DNA from: Desulfobacter postgatei 2ac9
Lineage (GTDB): Bacteria; Desulfobacterota; Desulfobacteria; Desulfobacterales; Desulfobacteraceae
NCBI RefSeq assembly: GCF_000233695.2
Contig: NZ_CM001488.1
Span: forward strand, 864,792-919,791
DNA length: 55,000 nucleotides
Reading direction: 5' to 3'
The notes beneath the pieces were generated by a model that did no database searches, had not been told where the DNA came from, and saw only the letters and a program-made list of their open reading frames with translations. Of the stretch, positions 7,068-16,477 are shown piece after piece. The translations under genes were made by a program, and so were the position numbers. Each line of letters opens with the position of its first letter. Within the stretch, counting starts at the first letter, position 1.

Positions 7068-9056
7068 TCATTGTGAAACCACCCGATTCCGACCGGCTTT
7101 CTTTGCTTTGTACAGGGCCTCATCCGCCTTTGACACCAGGGCTTGCTTGTTTTTCGTATCATGTTCAAAACTGCTGATGCCGATACTCACGGTCAGGCCA
7201 AGCCCTGGAAAACGATCAGAAAGCAGATGGCCCAGACGTTCGATCTCCTTTCGAATACGTTCGGCATACACACCCGCTTTGGGGGGGTCTGTGTTATTCA
7301 GCACAACGATAAACTCCTCTCCACCGTATCGGCCGACATAGTCTGTGGGGCGGGACATTTTTTTTAAGGCTTTTGCGATGAGCTTGAGGACGCTGTCTCC
7401 AGCCTGGTGGCCGAACATATCATTAAATTTTTTAAAAAAATCCACATCAATCATAGCAACGGAAAGGGGCGTATCTTCACTGACTGCTTTTATAAAAGAT
7501 TCTTTTAACAGATCATCAACGGCCATCCTGTTGAGCAGCCCGGTGAGCCCGTCGTGAAGAGATGCGGACTTGGCCTTTTTATAGGCCGATGCATTTTCCA
7601 GCGCAAGCCCAAGCTCATTGGCCACAAGCGCAATGGATGAAAACAGACCCGGCTCAATTTTTTTTCCGGATACAGCATAATCCATTCCCAGAAGTCCGAT
7701 TACCTTATCATGACTGCAAAAAGGAACAACAAGCATCTGGAATACTGAAAACCGTTCCAGCACCTCCTTTTCGCCTGGCAGGGTGCCGTTGATGACAACC
7801 GGCTCTTTATTTCTCAGGCACTGGAGAAAACCGTTATCCACCTTATCCGTGGAGATATAGTGAGATGCCAAATGGTTTGAAAAACCGTCCTGTTGCAGGC
7901 ACTTTACAACCTGAAGGCGGCGTAAAGGGGAGATTGCCCTTAATATGTAAACCCTGTCAAAACCAAAATCCTGGCAAATGGCTTTCAAAGTCGCCGATAG
8001 TATCTTTTCGGGCTCCAGGCTGCAGTGGGGTGCGGTGATGCTTGCAGTCATAGAGTGCTTTTTCTGATGGATTTCTTTTTGTTTGGGGGAAAAATAGGCC
8101 GAGTTAATGGAGCTCAATTTTAAATTGGCCTTGAGCAGGTTGGCTCGGTACTGGTCAGAAGAAGGAAATTTGAATTCATAAAACTTGGCCGTATTTTCAA
8201 TCTCTTCATCCATTTTTTGGATCACGGCTTCAAAGTTTATACGGTCAAGCTGAATATTTTGTTCAACTTCGGGCTGTAGCGATAGTGGGGCAATGGCATC
8301 TACAGAGCCCATGCCCTGGGTCCAGGCCAGAAAATCAGCCAGACAGACAATGCAAATAAACTGCATATCTTCCTTGCAAAGATCCAGATGGTTAAAACGA
8401 CGGTGGTGGTATTGTATGGCCAGGGAAAGCTTTTGGGGAAATCCCCAGCGATGTCCGTAATATGCCCCCAGGTCATCGTGCCCGATCCCCATGACATCCC
8501 TTTCTGCTTCAACCGATGGGCCGGTGCAGTTAAAGGCGTTTTTGCAAAAAACAGCATAATTCACCCGGCCGAAACGGTCCAGGGCAATTTTTCCAAAATC
8601 ATGGAGCAAGCCTGCCGTATAAGCGTCCTCAGGGGTTGGATATCCTATCTCCGCGGCAAGGGCCTGACTGAGACTTGCCACGCACAGGCAGTGACGCCAG
8701 AAAAACGTTCGGTCAACTTGTTTTTGGGGGCCGGACTTAACCATTTTTTCAAAAAAAGTTGCACCCAAGCAAATTTTTTTGACCTCATCAAGTCCCAGAA
8801 AGAGCACGGCCTCTGAAATGGCTGAGATCCTCGATCTTAGATTGAAAAAAGCAGAGTTTACAATACCCAGCACCTTTGCGGTGATGCTCGGGTCTGTTTC
8901 AACCAGTTTGGCCACATCTCCAATGGTAGCGTCAGGGTCATTGCAAAGGGTGAGCATTTTGGCCATAACCTGCGCAAATCCCGGCAGTTCCTTGTCATTT
9001 CTTTTCAGGACTTTTTTGATATCAGAATCACTGGGCAGACTCAATATGTTGTCCAT
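7068..9056 (-). CDS. HDOD-GAF-GGDEF signalling protein (putative diguanylate cyclase)
   Basis: A 662-residue cytoplasmic protein with three modules. Residues ~15-250 are an HDOD domain (PGFAQVMAKML, ITAKVLGIVNSAFF). Residues ~340-480 are a GAF-like sensor. Residues ~500-660 are a GGDEF domain with an intact active site (GRYGGEEF) and an inhibitory RPTD site five residues upstream, so it should make c-di-GMP with product inhibition. The HDOD part lacks the metal-binding residues of true HD hydrolases, as is usual. No membrane segment or receiver domain is seen. It is monocistronic, with no clear partner next door. Confidence 0.92.
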   Translation of the reverse strand: MDNILSLPSDSDIKKVLKRNDKELPGFAQVMAKMLTLCNDPDATIGDVAKLVETDPSITAKVLGIVNSAFFNLRSRISAISEAVLFLGLDEVKKICLGATFFEKMVKSGPQKQVDRTFFWRHCLCVASLSQALAAEIGYPTPEDAYTAGLLHDFGKIALDRFGRVNYAVFCKNAFNCTGPSVEAERDVMGIGHDDLGAYYGHRWGFPQKLSLAIQYHHRRFNHLDLCKEDMQFICIVCLADFLAWTQGMGSVDAIAPLSLQPEVEQNIQLDRINFEAVIQKMDEEIENTAKFYEFKFPSSDQYRANLLKANLKLSSINSAYFSPKQKEIHQKKHSMTASITAPHCSLEPEKILSATLKAICQDFGFDRVYILRAISPLRRLQVVKCLQQDGFSNHLASHYISTDKVDNGFLQCLRNKEPVVINGTLPGEKEVLERFSVFQMLVVPFCSHDKVIGLLGMDYAVSGKKIEPGLFSSIALVANELGLALENASAYKKAKSASLHDGLTGLLNRMAVDDLLKESFIKAVSEDTPLSVAMIDVDFFKKFNDMFGHQAGDSVLKLIAKALKKMSRPTDYVGRYGGEEFIVVLNNTDPPKAGVYAERIRKEIERLGHLLSDRFPGLGLTVSIGISSFEHDTKNKQALVSKADEALYKAKKAGRNRVVSQ

Positions 9057-9298
9057 TATAAAAAACCATAGAAAATCAAGGAATTTGGATTAGGCTTACT
9101 GTCGATTCTGCCTGTTTATTATCATTTTCCTTGTGAACTGTACAGATTAACTTTCGTATTTTACCTTGATTTACGGTCAGGAACGGGGGGTGTGGCAGCG
9201 GTCTATTGGGGGAAGGATAATTCATGGCGTATCAATTTTGCGCCAACAGGGAGTGGCTCGTGGATACCTGAAAATTAATTGCCCACAGGGGCGCCATA
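9057..9298. other. Intergenic region, no gene recognised
   Basis: This gap lies between the hydrogenase protease gene and the GGDEF gene, both on the minus strand. It presumably holds the hydrogenase operon terminator and is upstream of nothing on the plus strand. No tRNA, riboswitch or coding frame was recognised. Confidence 0.4.
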
Positions 9299-9781
9299 TC
9301 ACACCGTGTCGGATGACCCAAGGATCTCGTTGATGTGTTTTCGAACGACCTTCAAATAATCGGGAAGGGCGGCTGCCAAAGGCGGGGTAAGTTCCGTTCC
9401 CCAGTCAATGGTGGCCGGTTCAATCCCCACTACCCTCAGATAGGGCCTGTGTCCACGCATTTGAGCCATACCTAAAGAGTCTAAAAGATCAATGTCGTGT
9501 AAAGAGAGCATCTGCTTTTTATCTTTTCTCAGGTGGTTTTCTTCCAGGGAAAAGATGGTGCCGGGTGTCTGGTTGGCCCGGACGATATCGAGCACCAGAA
9601 GGTTTTCATACCCTTCAAACAGGTAAAAGATGTCCTGGGTAAAGGTGCCGCCGTCGATGAACTCCACGTCTGCATCTTTCCAGATCTCTTTTTCCTTCCA
9701 GAGTTCATTGATGGCGTGAACGCCGATGCCTTCGTCCTGCATCAGGATATTTCCCACACCAAGCACCAGTAATTTTTTCAT
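9299..9781 (-). CDS. hysD: Hydrogenase maturation protease (HysD/HyaD/HupD family)
   Basis: A 160-residue nickel-dependent endopeptidase of the HupD/HyaD family. It shows the N-terminal GVGNILMQDEGIGVHA motif with the nickel-binding glutamate, the aspartate in FIDGGTF, and a metal-binding histidine near SLHDIDLL. It would cut the C-terminal tail of the large subunit after nickel is inserted. Its ATG (9781) directly follows the TAA of the large-subunit gene (9782-9784) once the in-frame UGA is read through, which supports both the extended reading and operon coupling. The symbol is given by context with the [NiFeSe] enzyme. Confidence 0.9.
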   Translation of the reverse strand: MKKLLVLGVGNILMQDEGIGVHAINELWKEKEIWKDADVEFIDGGTFTQDIFYLFEGYENLLVLDIVRANQTPGTIFSLEENHLRKDKKQMLSLHDIDLLDSLGMAQMRGHRPYLRVVGIEPATIDWGTELTPPLAAALPDYLKVVRKHINEILGSSDTV

Positions 9782-11299
9782 TTACAGGGGAACTTCCACT
9801 TTGATTTGCTTGCCGGTATCTGCGTCCAGCACGTGGACGGCGCAGCCCAGTCAGGGGTCGTAGGCGCGTATCAGGCGCCCGACATTCACCGGATTGTCCA
9901 CGTCCGGTACGGGGACGCCGATCAGGGCTTCTTCAATGGGGCCTCTCTGGCCCATGTCATCCCTGGGGTTGGCGTTCCAGATGGTGGCAGAGGTGATCTG
10001 GTAATTGGATATCACGGAGTTCTTGATCTCCACATAGTGGAGAAGCGCGCCTCTGGGGGCTTCTGTCATACCAAGACCTTCCGCGTTTTCCGGGATAGCC
10101 GCCGGAACAAAGGTCTCTTTGCCCGGTGTGGCTTGGGCAATCCACTGTTCAACCGCTTTGGCAACCAGGAGCGTCTCTTCGGCCCTTGCCACATGGCGGC
10201 CCAAAATTGAGAAACAGGCATCACCAATATCGCGCAGTTTTTTAACCCCCAGTGCTTCCTGACCGGTTTTCGACAGTTCCGGGTTGGTGGCCCACATTCT
10301 GGCCAAAGGCCCACCTTCATGGGGCTTGCCATTGTATCTGGGCGCCTTGATAAAGGAGTAGGCACCGGCTTTGCCCGGTTCCGGCCGGGTCCGGCCCCTG
10401 GTGGGATTCAAACCTGTGGTGCTGTCTTCAAACCAGGAGTATTTAACATATTCCTTGATCTGGGTCGGGTCCACTTTATAGTCTTTCCCGTCCGTATAAA
10501 CGCCTGGTTTCAGCAGGGTGTTGCCTTTGCTGTCCATGGGGAATACACCCCAGGAGACCAGATTTTTGTGGCCCACACCGGTTTTGAGCAGATCGCCGTA
10601 GGGCCCTGCCAGGGTGTAGATCACTGGAATATATTTTTCCATGACGAATTTTTTGATTTTTTTGAACCGTTCGGCATAGGCATTCAGGGCTTCTCTGGTA
10701 GGAATTTCCGTTGTTCCACCCACCACAATGCCCTGGACATGGGGCATTTTGCCGCCCAGAAGCGCCACCATTTCATGGCAGATTTTACGTATTTCAAGGG
10801 CTTCAAGGTACTGGCCGACGCATAGGTCGTTAATATCCTTGGAGACCCGGATGTCATTGTGTTTATATCTGGGAATAAAAGGCGCCGTGTCCGGACCGTT
10901 CACATAGTCAAGTGCTGCCAGATGGTAGAAATGCAGGATATGGGACTGGATGAAGTTGGCCCCCAGGATAAGATTTCTGGCGATTCGTCCGTTGTCCGTA
11001 AGTGTTACGCCGAATGCGTCATCCAGGGCAAGGGATGATGCCGTGGCATGGGCTGTGGGGCATACCCCGCAGATTCTCTGGGTGATCTGGACGGCATCTC
11101 TGGGGTCGCGGCCCACAAGAATTTGCTCAAATCCCCGGTACATGCCGCCTGACATGCGGGCGTCCACAACAACGCCATTTTTAACTTCCACCTCGGCTTT
11201 CAGGTGGCCTTCGATCCTTGTGATCGGGTCAATGCTTATTTTAAGTTTTTTAGTGCTATCGACCCCGACTGATCCGGTAGTGGGTTTGCTGCCTGACAT
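9782..11299 (-). CDS. hysA: [NiFeSe] hydrogenase large subunit, selenoprotein (UGA at 9851-9853 read as Sec)
   Basis: The catalytic subunit that binds the Ni-Fe centre. Near the N-terminus is the L1 motif RICGVCPTAH. The plain ORF ends at RAYDP followed by TGA, but the frame continues as LGCAVHVLD and ends at TAA, 22 residues later. That is the L2 motif DP-U-x-x-C-x-x-H with selenocysteine replacing the first nickel-ligand cysteine, as in Desulfovibrio and Desulfomicrobium [NiFeSe] enzymes. Total length is 505 residues with Sec at 483; the tail after His488 should be removed by the adjacent protease. A hairpin follows the UGA. The enzyme acts with the Tat-exported small subunit, so it is periplasmic. 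Confidence 0.93.
9820..9845 (-). promoter_or_regulatory. Candidate bacterial SECIS hairpin downstream of UGA
   Basis: In the mRNA, five bases past the UGA, CUGC and GCAG form a lower stem and GUCCA/UGGAC an upper 5-bp stem around a CGUGC loop, with three unpaired bases on the 5' side. The upper stem starts 12 bases after UGA and the loop contains GU, both features of SelB-binding hairpins. Fold not computed. Confidence 0.65.
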
Positions 11300-11334
11300 A
11301 AATATTTCTCCTTGTGTGAATCTGTTCCGGTGGA

Positions 11335-12291
11335 TTATGCGGGTTCATAAAAGGGTGATGATTGATCCGGGAAACCGGGTTCAACGCAAGCGATACAGAC
11401 CGCATTATCCACACACCAGTTCAGGCCGCTGTTCCATTTTCTCTTGTAGCAGTCCGCATATGTGGAAGGTCCCTTGCAGCCCAGGTTTATACGGCAGCCT
11501 TTGGGGTCTGACAGGGTCTGGGACAGTTGGTCTGCCTCATACATTTTCAGCCTGGGGCAGTTGTCATGGATATTCTCTCCAAAGAAGAGCATGGGGCGTC
11601 CTTCATCATCCAATTCAGGAATGCCCTTTTCCAGCAGATGTACGATCGAAAGGACGATCCAGTCCGGATGGGGCGGACAGCCCGGGATATTGACGATCGG
11701 GGTGTTAATGCTGTTAGCTGCGAAAAAGTCTCTGCATCCGGTGGCACCGGTGACATTCCCTTTGGCCGCGGGAATGCCGCCGTATGCGGCACAGGTGCCC
11801 ACAGCAAGACAGGAGCCGGCCATGGGAGCCACTTCCTTGACCAGGTCAACCATGGTGTACTCTTTATGCGCGTATTCACCAACACCACAGTACTTGCCCT
11901 CTGCTGCCGTAGGGATGGCGCCTTCCACAACAAGAGAAAATTTTCCCTTGTATTCCCTGGCAATGCCAAACAGGTTCTCCAGGGCAGTTTTGCCTTCTCC
12001 GGCCATTATTGTGGGATGATATTGCAGACTGATGACTTTCAAAAGCACATCTGCAATGCTGGGATCAACGCTGTTGAGCAGGCTGACCGAACAGCCTGTG
12101 CATGCCTGTCCCTGGATCCAGAGAACCGGATGCCGTTCAAGTCCTTTTTCAAGGGCTTTAACCAGCGTCGGGTTCACCATCTGGGACACACCAATGCCGG
12201 CTGCGGCACCGGCAACGGTTTTCAGGAAGCATCGCCTGGTAACTCCTGATTTTTCTTGTTGCGTTTCGGGCAACATATGGTCGTCTTTCAC
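11335..12291 (-). CDS. hysB: [NiFeSe] hydrogenase small subunit, Tat-exported
   Basis: The electron-transfer subunit, 318 residues from the chosen GTG. The N-terminus carries a twin-arginine signal (TRRCFLK, then an alanine/glycine-rich core), so the folded dimer is exported to the periplasm. The mature part starts with the proximal-cluster motif GQACTGCSVSLL. Later cysteines and a histidine (NIPGCPPHPDW, DNCPRLKMY, CRINLGCKG, and the C-terminal CVDNAVCIACVEPGFPD) supply three FeS clusters. GTG at 12291 is preferred because AAGGAGG lies at good spacing; the GTG at 12297 would touch that site. It is first in the operon, 35 bases ahead of the large subunit. No cytochrome partner is encoded nearby, so a soluble cytochrome c3 acceptor is likely. 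Confidence 0.93.
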   Translation of the reverse strand: MKDDHMLPETQQEKSGVTRRCFLKTVAGAAAGIGVSQMVNPTLVKALEKGLERHPVLWIQGQACTGCSVSLLNSVDPSIADVLLKVISLQYHPTIMAGEGKTALENLFGIAREYKGKFSLVVEGAIPTAAEGKYCGVGEYAHKEYTMVDLVKEVAPMAGSCLAVGTCAAYGGIPAAKGNVTGATGCRDFFAANSINTPIVNIPGCPPHPDWIVLSIVHLLEKGIPELDDEGRPMLFFGENIHDNCPRLKMYEADQLSQTLSDPKGCRINLGCKGPSTYADCYKRKWNSGLNWCVDNAVCIACVEPGFPDQSSPFYEPA

Positions 12292-12460
12292 GGGCACCTC
12301 CTTGATAATGAATATTTTACAATGTTTTACAACAATTTGTAAAAAACTTAAATATTTTGATTATACAATTGCCGTATGGAATAATAATTTGTTGATTTGA
12401 TTATGTAAAATGGCTTAGTATGTACGTTAATTTTTATTTTATCTAACTATCAGGCTGATT

Positions 12461-12814
12461 ATGACAAAAGAGAATAATTCAGAAAACGAAGATCTTCGCA
12501 CACAGGTAAGAACAGCGGCTGCGGACGGTGCAAGTGTTGAATTTACGTTCCCAGGTTCCGTGATGATTTACCAGTTTCCCTTGCGGGACTGGAGTTACAC
12601 AGGCTTGGGTATCCTGGCAAGACAAAATTCCAAGATATTGGATCATATCCAAGAGGGTCAAATATTTTCAGTGACCCTCCGCCGGGAGGGGATCCGCCTT
12701 TCTTTGGAAGCGTACAGGGTTGAAATTCGACATATTTCAGATCCTGAACAAGGACGGCATCCCGGACACAAAGTCATTGGGTTGAGTATTCTGGAAAAGG
12801 AGGCTGTGTTGTAA
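12461..12814 (+). CDS. PilZ-like domain protein
   Basis: A 117-residue soluble protein. Residues ~43-55 read FPLRDWSYTGLGILA, which resembles the D-x-S-x-x-G core of PilZ c-di-GMP-binding domains, but the upstream RxxxR ligand-binding motif is not evident. It may therefore be a degenerate PilZ that does not bind the nucleotide. It is divergent from the hydrogenase operon and convergent with the thioesterase gene. The GGDEF and EAL proteins in the window show that c-di-GMP signalling exists in this organism. Confidence 0.55.
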   Translation: MTKENNSENEDLRTQVRTAAADGASVEFTFPGSVMIYQFPLRDWSYTGLGILARQNSKILDHIQEGQIFSVTLRREGIRLSLEAYRVEIRHISDPEQGRHPGHKVIGLSILEKEAVL

Positions 12815-12825
12815 AATCTGAGTCC

Positions 12826-13260
12826 CTAATCCAGAAAATCGAATTCCGGAATGGGCAAAAGCTTTTTGCCCGGCCCCAGGCAAACCAGGTCCAGGGCGCA
12901 GGTTACCGCGGGCTTGTTTTGGCCCGGGCGCCAGGCGCTGTGGTAAAACACCACCCGGTATGGCCCCTGTTTTTCCCAGGTGGTCCGGATATCCAGGAGA
13001 TCCCCGAATTGCGCCCCCTCGTGGTAGCCGATCTCAGCTTTGTATACGGCAAAGCCGATGCCTTTGTCGTGCCACATCCGGACCAGGGTCTCAATACCGA
13101 ATATGTCTTCCCTGGCCCGTTCAAAAAATTTCAGATAATTGGCGTGGTAAACCACCCCGGAGTGATCCGTATCTTCATAATATACCCTGGCCTCAAGGTG
13201 ATGAATGGCCGGGTCCTGATCCGCTGCATGTAGATTGGTGATATGTTTTGTGGTCATCAT
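12826..13260 (-). CDS. Acyl-CoA thioesterase, YbgC/4-hydroxybenzoyl-CoA thioesterase family
   Basis: A 144-residue hot-dog fold thioesterase. The family signature YYEDTDHSGVVYHANYLKFFERAREDIF (in two parts, residues ~28-55) includes the catalytic aspartate of the D-x-x-G-V-V-Y-H motif. Such enzymes hydrolyse acyl- or aryl-CoA esters; YbgC itself is tied to the Tol-Pal system, but no tol-pal genes are present here. It has tandem ATG codons at the start. It is convergent with the PilZ-like gene, with only 11 bases between the stops. Confidence 0.88.
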   Translation of the reverse strand: MMTTKHITNLHAADQDPAIHHLEARVYYEDTDHSGVVYHANYLKFFERAREDIFGIETLVRMWHDKGIGFAVYKAEIGYHEGAQFGDLLDIRTTWEKQGPYRVVFYHSAWRPGQNKPAVTCALDLVCLGPGKKLLPIPEFDFLD

Positions 13261-13442
13261 AATAATAAAAGCTTATACATTGGATACCCTTTTTGATAAA
13301 GGGTTGTTTTGTGGGCAACCAGGGCTCTGTCCTAAATTTGCATAAAAAGTGTTGAGTATTTATTGCGCTTCACATTAAACTGCCCGGCATCAATTTGCAA
13401 GTTTTGATACATGGGGTTTAATAGCTATCCAAGGATGAAATA

Positions 13443-14120
13443 ATGGAATTAAAGGATGTCATTGAACAAAGAAGAAGTGTTCGCGGATATTTACACAAAC
13501 CGCTTCCCAAAGAGATTCTGACCCGGATTCTTGCCATCGCTACCAGGGCACCGTCTACGAAAAATACACAACCCTGGCATTTTTATGTGGTTGCCGAAGA
13601 ACCTTTGGAGCAGCTAAAACGTGCCAATGTGGAAAGATTCCGCAGTTCTGAAGATCCCCCTGAAGAGATGGCTCATATCCTGATTGAACCGGAAAAAGGC
13701 ACTGTGTACCGTGAACGGCAGGTAGATATTGCAAAACGATTGTTTCATGTTATGGGTATCGAACGGGAAGATAAAGCCAAACGGATGGCGTGGATGGAAC
13801 GCGGATTCCGGTATTTTGACGCCCCTGCAGCGATCATCCTTGCCGGTGATAAATCACGCCCCATTGAAGGCATCTATCTGGATGCCGGGCTGGTTATTCA
13901 AAATATCTGCCTGGCTGCCGTTGATTTCGGGCTTGCTACCTGTATTGAGAACCAGGGTATCATCTATTCCGACGTCATCAGAGAGATTGTTCAAATCCCC
14001 GATGATAAGCGTTTACTCGTTGCCATTGCAATCGGGTACCCTGACTGGGATTTTCCTGCAAATCAGGTGATCAGTCCGCGGGAGGATGTGGAAAATGTTA
14101 TTACCTGGTGTGGAGTATAA
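13443..14120 (+). CDS. Nitroreductase-family FMN oxidoreductase
   Basis: A 225-residue protein of the NfsB/FRase-type nitroreductase family, normally an FMN-binding homodimer using NAD(P)H. FMN-contact motifs are visible: RRSVRGY (residues ~10-16) and RAPSTKNTQPWHFYVV (~36-51), then a C-terminal AIAIGYP block. The physiological substrate is unknown. The ATG has AAGGA upstream. It is followed by a HAD protein gene in the same direction with a short gap, a possible two-gene unit. Confidence 0.9.
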   Translation: MELKDVIEQRRSVRGYLHKPLPKEILTRILAIATRAPSTKNTQPWHFYVVAEEPLEQLKRANVERFRSSEDPPEEMAHILIEPEKGTVYRERQVDIAKRLFHVMGIEREDKAKRMAWMERGFRYFDAPAAIILAGDKSRPIEGIYLDAGLVIQNICLAAVDFGLATCIENQGIIYSDVIREIVQIPDDKRLLVAIAIGYPDWDFPANQVISPREDVENVITWCGV

Positions 14121-14174
14121 GGATTTTTAAAAACAATAATTGCACCATATCTATAGATTTCGTCAGGGGAGGGC

Positions 14175-14645
14175 ATGATTCGCATTGAAATTCCCGGCAC
14201 CGGTCCGGTTAATATTCAGAATGTAATCTTTGACTACAACGGCACCATTGCAGCGGACGGCTGTCTTCTTGACGGGGTAGGGCCGGCCATGAACCGGCTT
14301 GCCCACCGCCTTGATTTTCACGTTGTGACAGCCGATACCTTTGGCTCGGTCCGGGAACAGCTTGAAGGTGTGAAGGCTGAAGTTGTGCTCATTTCAAATC
14401 AGGAACAGGATCAAAAAAAACTGGATGTACTCAAACACATCGGCTCGGAGACCACCATGGCTGTGGGCAACGGGGTTAATGATGCCCTGATGCTTAAACA
14501 TGCAAGGTTGGGTGTTGCGGTGCTTGGAGAGGAGGGGATGGCGTTGCCGGCCCTGATGTCCGCCGATGTGATGATCCGGCATATTCTGGATCTATTTGCC
14601 TTTTTTGAAAATCCTAAACGGTTGATTGCCACTCTGAGAAACTGA
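14175..14645 (+). CDS. HAD-like soluble P-type ATPase-related protein
   Basis: A 156-residue, single-domain HAD superfamily protein resembling the soluble P-type ATPase group. Motif I is FDYNGTIA, where the second aspartate of the usual D-x-D is asparagine, and motif IV is GNGVNDALML rather than GDGxND. The nucleophile aspartate and the GxGxND fold remain, so phosphatase activity is possible but not assured. The start ATG has GGGGAGGG upstream. Its role is unknown. Confidence 0.75.
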   Translation: MIRIEIPGTGPVNIQNVIFDYNGTIAADGCLLDGVGPAMNRLAHRLDFHVVTADTFGSVREQLEGVKAEVVLISNQEQDQKKLDVLKHIGSETTMAVGNGVNDALMLKHARLGVAVLGEEGMALPALMSADVMIRHILDLFAFFENPKRLIATLRN

Positions 14646-14801
14646 TTTTTCCGGACTCCTTTAAGCCGCAAGCTTTAAGATATGCTGCCATGGGATGTTT
14701 AAAAAATTGAAATGGTGCATGAGCTTAAAGTGTAGCTGCCTAAACTGAATGCCCTGAATGTAACCGGGTATAATTAATTCAATTAAGCGAAAGTTTAAAA
14801 A

Positions 14802-16025
14802 ATGAAAGTACTTGTCATTAATTCAGGAAGTTCCTCCCTGAAGTATAAATTGTTTGATTTAGCCGGTCCCAGGGCAATATGCGCGGGGTTGGTGGAGCGA
14901 ATCGGCAGTTCGGAGAGCAGTCTGACCCATACCCTGTACTCTGACCCGGGACCCGGTGAAAAAACCGAGTTGTTTGAATATTTTGAAAATCATACCCAGG
15001 CCATCGAAAAGGTGGCTGCTTTACTTATGGCGGGTGATGAGCCGCTTGTTAAATCTGCACAGGAACTTGTGGCCATTGGGCACCGGGTGGCCCAGGGCGG
15101 TGAAATTTTTAAGGAAAACTGCATTGTGGATGACTGGGCCATTGAGGGGATCCGGGAGAACATCGTGCTGGCGCCCTTGCATAACCCGGCCAACCTGGCC
15201 GGTATTGAAGCGGCCATGGCGCATTTCCCCGGCGTGCCTTCGGTTGCGGTGTTTGACACGCTGTTTGCAAGTCATCTGCCTGATTATGTGTACCGGTATG
15301 CGTTGCCCGCAGCTTATTACACTCAATATAAAGTCAGGCGGTACGGATTCCACGGCGCCTCCCACGCCTATGTCACCAGAACGCTTGCCGGTCTCATGGG
15401 AAAACCTTTAAATGAGTTGAGCAATATTGTGTGCCACCTGGGTAACGGGTCTTCGATAACCGCCGTCAAAGGCGGCGTGTGCCGGGAAACCTCCATGGGC
15501 ATGACGCCGACTTCCGGTTTGATCATGGGAACCCGGTGCGGTGACATTGATCCTTCGCTGCCTGCTTATCTTGCCTCCTGTACCGGGAAAAGTGCTGCAC
15601 AAATTCAGACCGTTCTTGACCGTGAAAGCGGTCTTGCCGGTATCTGCGGCATGAACGACATGCGGGATATCCACAAAGCCATGGCCTTGGGTGATGACAA
15701 TGCCAGGCTTGCCTTTGAGATGCTGTGCCACGGCATTAAAAAATATATCGGGGCTTACTATGCCGTGCTGGGTCGTCTGGATGCCATTGCCTTTACCGCC
15801 GGCATCGGGGAAAATGATGCGGGCGTCCGGGGTAAGTGCCTGGAAGGGCTTGAGCATCTCGGCATTATAGTGGATCAAGAAGTTAACGCCGGTTTAAGGG
15901 GTAAATCCGCTCGTATCTCAACCGATGACAGCGCTGTGGCGGTCTGGGTGGTCCCCACGGATGAAGAGTTTGAGATTGCAACCATCTGCAAAGACCTTGT
16001 ATTGAGAAGCAACAAAAATGTATAA
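14802..16025 (+). CDS. ackA: Acetate kinase
   Basis: A 407-residue acetate kinase (ASKHA fold) interconverting acetate + ATP with acetyl phosphate + ADP. It has the family motifs NSGSSSLKYKLF at the N-terminus, RYGFHGASHAYV around residue 185, CHLGNGSSITAVKGG, and GMTPTSGL. Length matches the family. No phosphotransacetylase lies next to it. Together with acs further on, it gives two routes between acetate and activated acetate, useful in either complete acetate oxidation or acetate excretion. Confidence 0.96.
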   Translation: MKVLVINSGSSSLKYKLFDLAGPRAICAGLVERIGSSESSLTHTLYSDPGPGEKTELFEYFENHTQAIEKVAALLMAGDEPLVKSAQELVAIGHRVAQGGEIFKENCIVDDWAIEGIRENIVLAPLHNPANLAGIEAAMAHFPGVPSVAVFDTLFASHLPDYVYRYALPAAYYTQYKVRRYGFHGASHAYVTRTLAGLMGKPLNELSNIVCHLGNGSSITAVKGGVCRETSMGMTPTSGLIMGTRCGDIDPSLPAYLASCTGKSAAQIQTVLDRESGLAGICGMNDMRDIHKAMALGDDNARLAFEMLCHGIKKYIGAYYAVLGRLDAIAFTAGIGENDAGVRGKCLEGLEHLGIIVDQEVNAGLRGKSARISTDDSAVAVWVVPTDEEFEIATICKDLVLRSNKNV

Positions 16026-16032
16026 TTGGTTT

Positions 16033-16410
16033 TCAAATGGCTTTTGATAACTCGAATCCAATCCACACAAAAATCAGTCCCGCGCTTAACTGGATAAGCC
16101 CGTTCAAAACGGCCAGGCCGATCTGTCCGTTGCGCATATATAAAAACAGTTCAAATCCAAAGGTGGAAAACGTGGTGAATCCGCCTAAGAATCCGGTAAA
16201 AATAAGTAGTCTGACTTCCGGGGCAAAGATTTCCCGTGTATCGGCAATACCGCCTAAAAATCCGATGATAAAGCATCCTAAAACATTGACGGTAATGGTT
16301 CCTAAGGGAAGCGATGTGTTTTTTAAGGCATTGATATAAGCTTCGTACACCAGAAATCGGCACATGGCGCCTATGGCGCCGCCTAATCCGACTATTGCTA
16401 TTTTGATCAT
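16033..16410 (-). CDS. crcB: Fluoride channel CrcB/FluC
   Basis: A 125-residue four-helix membrane protein of the Fluc fluoride exporter family. It has the signature GFLGGFTTFSTF (residues ~75-86), the conserved asparagine in TVNVLGCF, and an N-terminal GGAIGAMCRF with the conserved arginine. Fluc works as an antiparallel dimer removing fluoride. It converges on ackA with seven bases between stops. I looked for a fluoride riboswitch upstream and could not recognise one. Confidence 0.93.
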   Translation of the reverse strand: MIKIAIVGLGGAIGAMCRFLVYEAYINALKNTSLPLGTITVNVLGCFIIGFLGGIADTREIFAPEVRLLIFTGFLGGFTTFSTFGFELFLYMRNGQIGLAVLNGLIQLSAGLIFVWIGFELSKAI

Positions 16411-16477
16411 TTTTATATTAACCGGTTAAATATCTCACATTAATGTATCAATTTCGTCCTGATGGTGGTTTTTGAGA

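Noticed and set aside
10066-10825. Open frames on both strands inside the hydrogenase large-subunit gene
   Set aside because: These are shadows of a strongly conserved coding frame in GC-richer DNA.
13261-13442. Possible tRNA or small RNA gene in the gap before the nitroreductase gene
   Set aside because: No cloverleaf, T-loop GTTCGANTC sequence or terminator pair was visible. It is probably only a promoter region.
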